From: Actinacidiphila fildesensis
GTDB taxonomy: Bacteria > Actinomycetota > Actinomycetes > Streptomycetales > Streptomycetaceae
DNA length: 64,000 bases
Direction: 5' to 3' (one strand)
NCBI RefSeq assembly: GCF_042652185.1
Contig: NZ_JBHSIX010000005.1
The notes beneath the pieces were generated by a model. That model was not told the origin of the DNA and made no database searches. It worked only from the letters and a program-made list of their open reading frames with translations. Shown here one piece after another: positions 8,294-15,521 of the stretch (position 1 is its first letter; the number at the start of each line of letters is the position of its first letter). The translations under genes were made by a program, and so were the position numbers.

Positions 8294-9550
8294 TCAGACG
8301 CCCGTCACGGCCCGGCTGCCGACCGCGGCGTCATCCTCGTGCGGCGTCCGGTCACGGCGCGGGAGCAGGAACGGCGTCGCCAGCATGAGGAGTCCGGCGA
8401 TCACGATCGCGGTGCGCGGGCTGGTGACGCCGGCGAGCAGACCCCACAGGGCGGTCAGCGCGGCGATGGTGGCGTTGCTGGAGACCGACCAGGCGGACAG
8501 GGTGCGGGCGACGCGGTCCGTCGGGGTCTGTTCGAGGCGGTAGGTGGCGAACACCGGGTTGAACACGCCCATGCAGGTGATCAACCCGAGTTCGACGGCG
8601 ATGACGAGTACGAGCCCGGCGACGCCTGGGCGGATGAAGAACAGCCCGGGCAGCCAGCAGGCGCGCAGCGTCCCGGCGGCGAGCATGACCTTGTGCTGTC
8701 CGAACCGCGCGACGAGCGGACGGGCCAGCCGTGAGCCGATGAGACCGCCGACGCACGGTGCTCCGAACGCGAGACCGTACTGCCACGGTGCGAAGCCGAG
8801 GTGACTCAGCATCAGGACGGCGAGCACCGGCGAGGTCGCCATGATCAGGCCGCTGACCAGGATCGTGTTGAAGAACAAGGGGCGCAGCGCCGGGTGGCTC
8901 AGGATGTACCGCCACCCTTCGAGCAGGTCGCCGGCCCGGAAGCGGGGTGCGGCGGTTCGCTCGGGGCGCGGCTCCTTGCCGCCGATCGCGCGGATCCCGG
9001 CTGCCGAGAGCAAGTAGCTGACCGCGTCGGCCACCACGGTCGTCACCGGGCCGAACAGCCCGATCGCCGCCCCGCCGAGCGGCGGTCCGAGCGCGGTGGC
9101 GGTCCAGGTCGTGGATTCGAACCGCCCGTTCGCGACGAGCAGGTCCTCCGGCCGCACGAGTGCCTTCAAGCAGGCGCCGGCAGCCGATCGGAAGGTGATG
9201 TTGGCCGCGGCGACGACGACCGACACGACCAGCAGCTGGATGAAGGTGAGCCGCCCGAGCGCGTACGCGGCCGGGACGGTCAGCAGCGCGGCGAACCGGG
9301 TCAGGTCCATCGCCATCATCACCGGCCGCTTGCGGCGGAACTCCACCCAGGGGCCGAGCGGCACCGCGACCGCCGCCCCCACCGCCAGTCCCGCCGCCGC
9401 GAGCCCCGACACCGCGGCCGGTCCTGCGTGCAGCGCGAGGATCGCGATCAACGGGAACGCGTCGAGCGCGATCCAGCTGCCGAACGTGCTGACCGCGAAC
9501 GACGCCCAGAGCCACTCGAACTGCCGCCCCAGTGATCTCCTGCCCAGCAT
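8294..9550 (-). CDS. MFS exporter of the P450-RiPP operon
   Basis: A 418-residue major facilitator protein with about 12 hydrophobic segments. It opens with LGRQFEWLWASFAVSTFGSWIALDAFPL, typical of the DHA3/macrolide-efflux-like group, and has a WVEFRRKRP loop between helices 2 and 3. The ATG at 9550 follows an AAGGGG site and matches the family start, although the frame is open further upstream. It lies 77 bp after a P450 gene on the same strand and is the last gene of the P450-peptide-P450-MFS set. Export of the modified peptide, or self-resistance, is the likely role (inference from position). Confidence 0.82.
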   Translation of the reverse strand: MLGRRSLGRQFEWLWASFAVSTFGSWIALDAFPLIAILALHAGPAAVSGLAAAGLAVGAAVAVPLGPWVEFRRKRPVMMAMDLTRFAALLTVPAAYALGRLTFIQLLVVSVVVAAANITFRSAAGACLKALVRPEDLLVANGRFESTTWTATALGPPLGGAAIGLFGPVTTVVADAVSYLLSAAGIRAIGGKEPRPERTAAPRFRAGDLLEGWRYILSHPALRPLFFNTILVSGLIMATSPVLAVLMLSHLGFAPWQYGLAFGAPCVGGLIGSRLARPLVARFGQHKVMLAAGTLRACWLPGLFFIRPGVAGLVLVIAVELGLITCMGVFNPVFATYRLEQTPTDRVARTLSAWSVSSNATIAALTALWGLLAGVTSPRTAIVIAGLLMLATPFLLPRRDRTPHEDDAAVGSRAVTGV

Positions 9551-9627
9551 CCAGCCCGCCCCTTGCCGTGTCGCCCGAACCACCTCGCGTTGGCCACTGC
9601 GATCCAAGCGGTCCGGGCACCGGCGGG

Positions 9628-10866
9628 TCAAACCACCGATCGTTCGGCCGCGAGGTGGCCGCGGAACCCCTGCGGCACCGGCGCGAAGCGGTACGCCATG
9701 GTGATCGATGCGGGGTCCTGCACGGTGAGGCGGTAGCGGGTGCACATCAGATAGCAGAGCGTCATCAGCTGGATCATGCCGATGTCGGCGCCGACGCAGT
9801 TCTTCGGCGCCCAGCCGAAGGGTACGTAGTGGTTCTTGTCGACCGGTCCGTGCGGCGCGCCGGGCAGGAAGCGGTCCGGGTCGAACGTGTCGGCCTGCTG
9901 CCAGCACCGGGGGTCGCGGTGGATCATGTGCGGGCTCAGCAGGTAGCCCTGGTCCTTCTCCAGCCGGGTGGTACCGAGGTCGAACGAGAACCGGGAGCGC
10001 CGCATGAGGAGCAGCGGCGGGCTCCACATCCGCAGCACCTCCTTGACGAACCGGTGGGTGACCGGCGCCGCCTTCGTCGGTGCGGCACAGAACCCGGCCG
10101 GGTCCACGGCCCGCAGCTCGGTGGTCAGCCGCCGCGCCCACTCCGGGTTCCTGGCCAGCTCGTACAGCACGCTCGCCGCCGCGGCACCGGGCGGACCGCC
10201 GATCGCGGTGAGCACGGCGGTGACCACGTCCAGCGCGCGGTCCATGCCGAGCTCCGGAAGCAGGTCGACGATCGGATCGGCGAGGTCCAGCTCACGGGGG
10301 CGGCGGCCGGCGGCCCGCTCACGCAGCACCCGCCGTACGACGACGCCGGCCCGGACCTGTACCGCGGCGAAACGCAGGTGATGCCATGGCCCGGTGCCCG
10401 GTTGGCGGGCGATCAGGCGGAGCAGTTTCTGGTCGAGGTCCTGGCTGATGTGGCCGGCCTCGCGAGGGGTGAGGCCCGACAGGGCGACCGGCAGCATGGA
10501 CTGAACGGCCACTTCCTGCGCGAGCAGGACGAGGTCCACGTCGTCGCCGAGCCGCGCGTCGATGATCCGTTCCATCCGCGTGATCATGTCGGCGTTGTGC
10601 TCGCCGGTGGTGAGCTTGTGCAGCTGGGCGAGCCACGCGCCGCGTACCCGGGTCCACCGCACCTGCGGGCTGCGGCGCCGCCTGATCAGGTCGACGAGGC
10701 GGTCCGGCATGACGAGGTGGTGCCAGTTCGCACCGCTCACCTGGCGTGCCGCGTTCGGCTCGAAGACGGCGAGCAGGTCGTCGTCCATCCAGAAGAGGCC
10801 GCCTTCGGCCGCGCTGCGCTGGCGCAGATCGTGCAGGAAGTCGGTGGGATGGTGCGGAGTGGTCAT
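9628..10866 (-). CDS. Cytochrome P450 (RiPP-tailoring candidate, downstream of precursor)
   Basis: A 412-residue P450. The K-helix ExxR is present as EVLR and the heme-ligand loop reads FGWAPKNCVGADIG with the thiolate at C357; Ala replaces the usual Gly in FxxGxxxC. At the I-helix the alignment gives AIGGPP where most P450s have AGxD/ETT, so both the acidic residue and the threonine used for oxygen activation are missing. That loss is common in P450s that couple aromatic rings in peptides. The ATG at 10866 follows GAGAGGCGAGG. It lies 60 bp downstream of a 30-residue aromatic peptide gene, so a peptide crosslinking role is proposed. Redox partners are not encoded here. Confidence 0.85.
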   Translation of the reverse strand: MTTPHHPTDFLHDLRQRSAAEGGLFWMDDDLLAVFEPNAARQVSGANWHHLVMPDRLVDLIRRRRSPQVRWTRVRGAWLAQLHKLTTGEHNADMITRMERIIDARLGDDVDLVLLAQEVAVQSMLPVALSGLTPREAGHISQDLDQKLLRLIARQPGTGPWHHLRFAAVQVRAGVVVRRVLRERAAGRRPRELDLADPIVDLLPELGMDRALDVVTAVLTAIGGPPGAAAASVLYELARNPEWARRLTTELRAVDPAGFCAAPTKAAPVTHRFVKEVLRMWSPPLLLMRRSRFSFDLGTTRLEKDQGYLLSPHMIHRDPRCWQQADTFDPDRFLPGAPHGPVDKNHYVPFGWAPKNCVGADIGMIQLMTLCYLMCTRYRLTVQDPASITMAYRFAPVPQGFRGHLAAERSVV

Positions 10867-10885
10867 CGCCTCGCCTCTCGCGGCG

Positions 10886-10916
10886 TGCGGGGAGCCGCCG
10901 TCGGCGGCTCCCCGCA
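10886..10916 (-). terminator. Strong hairpin between precursor and P450 genes
   Basis: A 14-bp perfect stem (TGCGGGGAGCCGCC paired with GGCGGCTCCCCGCA) closes a 3-nt loop in the 60-nt gap after the peptide gene. In a RiPP operon such a hairpin can stabilise the precursor message or partly terminate transcription, giving more precursor than enzyme. That role is inferred. Confidence 0.7.
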
Positions 10917-10926
10917 GCTCTGCCGA

Positions 10927-11019
10927 TCAGATGTGGTGGTAGAGGTACCAGTGGATGTTCGTGGAGTAGCCGGCCCGGATGTTGAGTGCCGACATCGCCG
11001 AGCGGTAGAGCTTCCTCAT
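10927..11019 (-). CDS. 30-residue aromatic-rich precursor peptide of a P450-modified RiPP
   Basis: A 30-residue peptide, too short for most gene callers. It begins MRKLYRSAMSALNIRAG, a basic amphipathic leader-like segment, and ends NIHWYLYHHI, with Y18, H23, W24, Y25, Y27, H28 and H29 as oxidisable side chains. The ribosome site GGAGGAGGTGA, 5 nt before ATG, is the strongest in the window and contains the stop codon of the upstream P450, so translation is coupled. It lies between two P450 genes and ahead of an MFS gene. Short leaders ending in Trp/Tyr clusters next to a P450 are the hallmark of atropopeptide/cittilin-type RiPPs. The leader/core boundary and crosslinks are not visible from sequence. 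Confidence 0.8.
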   Translation of the reverse strand: MRKLYRSAMSALNIRAGYSTNIHWYLYHHI

Positions 11020-11024
11020 CGTGT

Positions 11025-12221
11025 TCACCTCCTCCCGGGGGGATCGACGCGGGCGTGCAGTTCCGCGGTGAAACGCGGAGGAGCCAGCGCGGGGCCCGGA
11101 CGGGGCCTGTCGCCGCCGGCTGTGACCGATAGCCGCCAGTCGTGGGTGATGATGCGGATCAGGTCTTCCAGCAGCGTCATCGTCACGGTCGCGCCGGCAC
11201 AGGTGTGCGGCCCGAACCCGAACGGCATGAAGGCCGGATCGACGAGGGACTGCGCCCAGCGACGTGGCGCGAACTCGTCGGGGCGGTCCCAGTGCCGCGG
11301 GTGGCGGTGCACGAGGTAGGAGCACACGTCCACGTCGTCCCGCGGGCCGACCGTGACTCCGGCCAGCTCGTGCACACGGCTCGGAGTACGGGCGAACAGC
11401 CACGCGACCGGCCGGAGCCGCATCGCCTCCCTGACGATCCACTCCGGCTCGTCGCCGTCGGTGCCGGGGTGGGTGCCGACGAGGAGGACCGCCCAGCCGA
11501 GGGCGAAGCCGATCGAGCCGACCGTGGCGAACAGGAACGACAGATAGACCTCGGCGAGTTGGCCGGGATCCGCCGGCGGTCCTGCTCCGGTGATGGTCAC
11601 GTCGAGCAGGTCGCGCGGCGGACGGTCGTGAGGGCCCGCGCTCCGGCGGGCCCGGATCTCCCGGGTCAGGACGCGCATGGCCCGGCGGCGGAACGCGAGC
11701 CGCGACAGCGCGGAATGGCGCAGCGGCGCGCCGGACAGCACCGCGCGGGTGATGATGCCGTCGACGGTTTCGTGCAGCTCCGCGGGTGCTTCCGGGCACA
11801 GCAGGACGTCCCGCAGGTGTTCGCGGACCAGGAGATTTCCCGCGTCCGGCCAGTCGGCGGAGGGTGCGAGCCGCTCTTCGACCAGGAGCGGCAGCCGGTC
11901 CCGGCGGGCGTCGAGCCGGCCGCGCACCAGCGCGCGGGCCGCCCGGCCGATCTCGATCTGCGCGGATCTGGGGCCGAAGACGCCGTCGCGGGTGTGGAAG
12001 AAATCGGACGTCTCGACGAACAGGCCCCGGCGGTTGCCCATCACCGCGCGTGCGGCCTCCGGATCGGCCACGCACAGCCGGCCCGACGCGGAGCGCCACA
12101 CGTCGTGGGTGGCGTCGAACTCCGTCTCCAGGAACGCCAAGGGGTCTCGGTGGTAGGCGGCCGCGTCATGGCGCGGCCCCGCCGCTCGACCGTTCGTTCC
12201 GCCGCCGGCCGCCGACGCCAT
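11025..12221 (-). CDS. Cytochrome P450 (RiPP-tailoring candidate, upstream of precursor)
   Basis: A 398-residue P450 with K-helix ExxR (EAMR) and heme loop FGFGPHTCAGATV, thiolate C341. Its I-helix region reads FATVGSIGFALGW, so the acidic residue of the usual AGxD/ETT motif is absent and only a Ser remains near the Thr position. The sequence is clearly different from the second P450, so the pair is not a recent duplication. The ATG at 12221 follows GAGGAGG, deciding it over an in-frame start at 12251. It is the first gene of the operon, and its TGA lies inside the ribosome site of the peptide gene. It probably installs one of two or more crosslinks on the peptide (inference). Confidence 0.84.
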   Translation of the reverse strand: MASAAGGGTNGRAAGPRHDAAAYHRDPLAFLETEFDATHDVWRSASGRLCVADPEAARAVMGNRRGLFVETSDFFHTRDGVFGPRSAQIEIGRAARALVRGRLDARRDRLPLLVEERLAPSADWPDAGNLLVREHLRDVLLCPEAPAELHETVDGIITRAVLSGAPLRHSALSRLAFRRRAMRVLTREIRARRSAGPHDRPPRDLLDVTITGAGPPADPGQLAEVYLSFLFATVGSIGFALGWAVLLVGTHPGTDGDEPEWIVREAMRLRPVAWLFARTPSRVHELAGVTVGPRDDVDVCSYLVHRHPRHWDRPDEFAPRRWAQSLVDPAFMPFGFGPHTCAGATVTMTLLEDLIRIITHDWRLSVTAGGDRPRPGPALAPPRFTAELHARVDPPGRR

Positions 12222-12403
12222 GGCATCCTCCTCGAACGGACGGGAGGCCACGGGAAAGTCTGGGCCTGCGTCCGGCCGCGGTGGATCCCGCGCCCCCTGA
12301 TACCGGACCGCCGTGAGACAGCGTGCTCCGCCGCCGGCGCCCTGTCACGACCTGATCCGGCCCAGTCGGTGCGATCCGTCGGTGCGGTCCGGTCAAGCGG
12401 CGC

Positions 12404-12814
12404 CTAGACGCAGGAGGGGCACAGTCCGCGGTAGGTGACCTCGACCTGGGACACGGCGAAGCCGAAGCGCTCCTCCGCCGGGAGGTCGGCCAGCGGATCG
12501 CCGGTGGGGTGGACGTCGCGGATGGTGCCGCAGGTGGAGCACACCAGGTGCTGGTGCGGGTGGTGGGCATTGGGGTCGTAGCGCTTGGCGCGGCCGTCGG
12601 TGGCGACCTCTATGACCTCGCCGAGGGACACCATCTCGCCCAGGGTGTTGTAGACGGTCGCCCGGGAGATCTCGGGCAGCCGCTGCGCCGCGCGGGCGTG
12701 CACCTCGTCGGCCGTGAGATGCACGTGGTCGCCGTCGAGGACCTCCGCAACGACACGTCGCTGGGAGGTCATCCGCCAGCCACGGCCACGCAGTCGTTCC
12801 AGCAGGTCACTCAT
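12404..12814 (-). CDS. Fur-family metalloregulator (PerR/CatR-like)
   Basis: A 136-residue Fur-family repressor. The N-terminal winged helix includes RMTSQRRVVAEVL and the recognition helix ISRATVYNTLGEMVSLGEV. The metal-sensing part has the histidine cluster HHPHQHLVC, and two structural CxxC pairs (CSTC near residue 94 and CPSC at the C terminus). ATG at 12814 follows AGGTGA. It is divergent from katG across 383 bp, the usual position of the peroxide-responsive regulator of a catalase gene. Sensing of iron with peroxide is therefore more likely than iron homeostasis, but the class cannot be fixed from sequence alone. Confidence 0.85.
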   Translation of the reverse strand: MSDLLERLRGRGWRMTSQRRVVAEVLDGDHVHLTADEVHARAAQRLPEISRATVYNTLGEMVSLGEVIEVATDGRAKRYDPNAHHPHQHLVCSTCGTIRDVHPTGDPLADLPAEERFGFAVSQVEVTYRGLCPSCV

Positions 12815-12902
12815 ATCGGTTCACCTATTCAGGTTCGGTGGGATGCCCGAAGTTTACCGATGGATGTCCGGGTTCCGATTGGATGTGGGCCTGGCGCGCT
12901 TC

Positions 12903-12930
12903 TTGACTTGGAATCTGTCCATCGTAGGAT
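12903..12930 (+). promoter_or_regulatory. Candidate katG promoter
   Basis: TTGACT at 12903-12908 and TAGGAT at 12925-12930 are separated by 16 bp and point toward katG, giving a leader of roughly 260 nt. The leader contains a dead furA fragment and a large palindrome. This is one of the clearest -35/-10 pairs in the window, though not tested. Confidence 0.5.
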
Positions 12931-12984
12931 CGGTTCCGGCAATAGCCAAGAGACAGGAAGCCTCCAGTACGGCAGGAGACAGAG

Positions 12985-13173
12985 ACGTACGGGACCACCG
13001 CCGAGGAGCTGCGCGGTGCCGGCCTGCGGGTGACGGCCGCCCACGTCGCGCTGCCCGGGACCGTCCGGGACGGTGACCACCACGGCGTCGACGCCGTGGT
13101 GGTCACCGTCCCGGACGGTCCCGGGGCCCGCGCCCCGGCCGTTCCCCCCGCCCGCAGTTACAGAGCACCGTGA
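12985..13173 (+). pseudogene. furA remnant upstream of katG, start codon lost
   Basis: A 62-codon open frame ends in TGA at 13171. Its first half reads like the N terminus of the FurA repressor that precedes catalase-peroxidase in other Streptomyces: TAEELRGAGLRVTAAHVAL, then TVRDGDHHGVDAV. GGAG sits at correct spacing before ACG at 12985, as if an ATG had mutated. After the GVDAV segment the frame runs into the mirror arm of a palindrome and nothing Fur-like follows, so the DNA-recognition helix and all metal sites are absent. It is read as a decayed furA left behind in the katG leader; the intact Fur gene in the other direction may have taken over. Confidence 0.7.
13054..13125. repeat. 72-bp perfect palindrome in the katG leader
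   Basis: Two 36-nt arms, 13054-13089 and 13090-13125, are exact reverse complements with no spacer, meeting at GTCGAC. The left arm begins CCCGGGACCGTCCGGGACGG and is the furA-like coding fragment; the right arm is its mirror. Single-stranded, it would fold into a very stable hairpin ahead of katG. It may be a product of template switching during furA decay, a terminator/attenuator, or an assembly artefact. Confidence 0.9.
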
Positions 13174-13197
13174 TCTCCCAGGTCCGGAAGGATTCCC

Positions 13198-15429
13198 ATG
13201 ACTGAGAACAACGACGCGATCGTCACAGACGCGAAGGCGGAGGGCGGGGGTGGCTGCCCGGTCGCGCACGGGCGCGCCGCGCACCCGACGCAGGGCGGCG
13301 GAAACCGCCAGTGGTGGCCGGAGCGGCTCAACCTGAAGATCCTCGCCAAGAACCCCGCCGTGGCCAACCCCCTCGGCGAGGAGTTCGACTACGCCGAGGC
13401 GTTCAAGGCCCTCGACCTGCCGGCCGTGAAGCGGGACATCGCGGAGGTGCTGACGACCTCGCAGGACTGGTGGCCCGCCGACTTCGGCCACTACGGCCCG
13501 CTCATGATCCGTATGGCGTGGCACAGCGCGGGTACCTACCGGATCAGCGACGGCCGCGGCGGCGCCGGGGCCGGTCAGCAGCGGTTCGCCCCCCTCAACA
13601 GCTGGCCGGACAACGTGAGCCTCGACAAGGCCCGCCGCCTGCTGTGGCCGGTCAAGAAGAAGTACGGCCAGAGCATCTCGTGGGCCGACCTCATGATCCT
13701 CACCGGCAACGTCGCCCTGGAGACGATGGGCTTCGAGACCTTCGGCTTCGGCGGCGGTCGTGCGGACGTCTGGGAGCCCGACGAGGACGTCTACTGGGGT
13801 CCTGAGACCACCTGGCTCGACGACGAGCGCTACACCGGCGACCGTGAGCTGGAGAACCCCCTCGGCGCGGTCCAGATGGGCCTCATCTACGTCAACCCGG
13901 AAGGCCCCAACGGCAACCCGGACCCGCTCGCCGCGGCACGCGACATCCGTGAGACGTTCCTGCGGATGGCGATGAACGACGAGGAGACGGTCGCCCTGAT
14001 CGCGGGCGGTCACACCTTCGGCAAGACGCACGGCGCGGGCCCGGCGGACAGCGTCGGCGACGATCCCGAGGCCGCCCCGCTCGAGCAGCAGGGCCTCGGC
14101 TGGAAGAGCTCCTACCGCACCGGCAAGGGCGGCGACGCGATCACCAGCGGTCTCGAGGGTATCTGGACGAACACCCCGATCGCGTGGGACAACAGCTTCT
14201 TCGAGATCCTGTTCGGCAACGAGTGGGAGCTGTTCAAGAGCCCCGCCGGTGCGCACCAGTGGCGGCCGAAGAACGGCGCGGGTGCGGGCACCGTACCGGA
14301 CGCCCACGACGCGTCGAAGAGCCACGCTCCGACGATGCTGACGACCGACCTCGCGCTCCGGTTCGACCCGGCCTACGAGCAGATCTCGCGGCGCTTCCTG
14401 GAGAACCCCGACCAGCTCGCGGACGCCTTCGCCCGCGCGTGGTTCAAGCTGACCCACCGCGACATGGGCCCGGTCGTGCGCTACCTCGGCCCGGAGGTCC
14501 CGACCGAGACGCTGCTGTGGCAGGACCCGCTTCCCGCGGTGACGCACGAGCTCGTCGACGCCGGGGACGTCGCGTCCCTCAAGGGGCAGATCCTCGCCTC
14601 GGGCCTGTCGGTGGCCCAGCTCGTGTCCGCCGCCTGGGCGTCGGCCTCCTCCTTCCGCGGCAGTGACAAGCGCGGCGGCGCCAACGGTGCGCGCGTCCGT
14701 CTCCAGCCGCAGAGCGGCTGGGAGGTCAACGAACCCGACGAGCTGGCGCAGGTGCTGCGCACGCTCGAAGGCGTCCAGCAGGCGTTCAACGCCACCCTGA
14801 CCGGCGGCAAGGCGATCTCGTTCGCCGACCTGATCGTGCTCGCGGGCGGTGCCGCCGTGGAGAAGGCCGCCAAGGACGCGGGCTTCGACGTCGAGGTCCC
14901 GTTCACGCCGGGCCGCGCCGACGCGTCGCAGGAGCAGACGGACGTGGAGTCGTTCGCCGCGCTCGAGCCGGCCGCCGACGGGTTCCGCAACTACCTCGGG
15001 AAGGGCAACCGGCTGCCGGCCGAGTACCTGCTGATCGACCGGGCGAACCTGCTGACCCTGAGCGCCCCCGAGATGACGGCCCTCGTCGGTGGTCTCCGCG
15101 TCCTGGGCGCGAACCACCAGCAGTCGGCGCTCGGTGTCCTCACCACGACCCCGGGGACCCTGACGAACGACTTCTTCGTCAACCTGCTCGACCTGGGCAC
15201 GACGTGGCAGCCGACGTCCGAGGACGCGAACACGTTCGAGGGCCGCGACGCCGCCACGGGCGAGGTCAAGTGGACCGGCAGCCGGGCCGACCTCGTCTTC
15301 GGGTCGAACTCCGAGCTGCGCGCGCTCGCGGAGGTCTACGCCAGCGATGACGCCAAGGAGAAGTTCGTGACGGACTTCGTCGCGGCGTGGCACAAGGTCA
15401 TGAACCTCGACCGGTTCGACCTCGTCTGA
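13198..15429 (+). CDS. katG: Catalase-peroxidase KatG (CpeB type)
   Basis: A 743-residue bifunctional heme enzyme that dismutates hydrogen peroxide and oxidises donors. It has the tandem two-domain layout of the family. The distal site RMAWHSAGTYR gives R105, W108 and H109. The proximal site GGHTFGKTHGAG gives H272. The C-terminal, heme-free domain continues to residue 743, a normal length. The ATG follows GGAAGGA at 5 nt. The gene is divergent from a Fur-family regulator and is preceded by a furA remnant, a recognised catalase context in Streptomyces. Peroxide-inducible expression through a Fur/PerR-type repressor is expected. No defect is visible in the reading frame. Confidence 0.97.
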   Translation: MTENNDAIVTDAKAEGGGGCPVAHGRAAHPTQGGGNRQWWPERLNLKILAKNPAVANPLGEEFDYAEAFKALDLPAVKRDIAEVLTTSQDWWPADFGHYGPLMIRMAWHSAGTYRISDGRGGAGAGQQRFAPLNSWPDNVSLDKARRLLWPVKKKYGQSISWADLMILTGNVALETMGFETFGFGGGRADVWEPDEDVYWGPETTWLDDERYTGDRELENPLGAVQMGLIYVNPEGPNGNPDPLAAARDIRETFLRMAMNDEETVALIAGGHTFGKTHGAGPADSVGDDPEAAPLEQQGLGWKSSYRTGKGGDAITSGLEGIWTNTPIAWDNSFFEILFGNEWELFKSPAGAHQWRPKNGAGAGTVPDAHDASKSHAPTMLTTDLALRFDPAYEQISRRFLENPDQLADAFARAWFKLTHRDMGPVVRYLGPEVPTETLLWQDPLPAVTHELVDAGDVASLKGQILASGLSVAQLVSAAWASASSFRGSDKRGGANGARVRLQPQSGWEVNEPDELAQVLRTLEGVQQAFNATLTGGKAISFADLIVLAGGAAVEKAAKDAGFDVEVPFTPGRADASQEQTDVESFAALEPAADGFRNYLGKGNRLPAEYLLIDRANLLTLSAPEMTALVGGLRVLGANHQQSALGVLTTTPGTLTNDFFVNLLDLGTTWQPTSEDANTFEGRDAATGEVKWTGSRADLVFGSNSELRALAEVYASDDAKEKFVTDFVAAWHKVMNLDRFDLV

Positions 15430-15462
15430 TCACGAGGACTGATCACAGCCGGTGATCACCGC

Positions 15463-15494
15463 GTCCGGGTCGGCCCGCAGGGGCCGGCCCGGAC
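15463..15494. terminator. Hairpin terminator after katG
   Basis: GTCCGGGTCGGCCC and GGGCCGGCCCGGAC form a 14-bp stem with one T-G wobble and a GCAG loop, between convergent katG and the TerD-vWA gene. Confidence 0.75.
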
Positions 15495-15521
15495 GTTTCC
15501 GTTCTGCCAGAACCTTCGGGG

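Noticed and set aside
13054..13125. Palindrome as part of a CRISPR or insertion-sequence end
   Set aside because: There is a single copy, no spacer series, no flanking target duplication and no transposase nearby.
12829..15393. Very long minus-strand open frame (over 850 codons) opposite katG
   Set aside because: It is the antisense shadow of a complete katG with all catalytic motifs; its translation is low-complexity Arg/Gly/Val-rich and motif-free.
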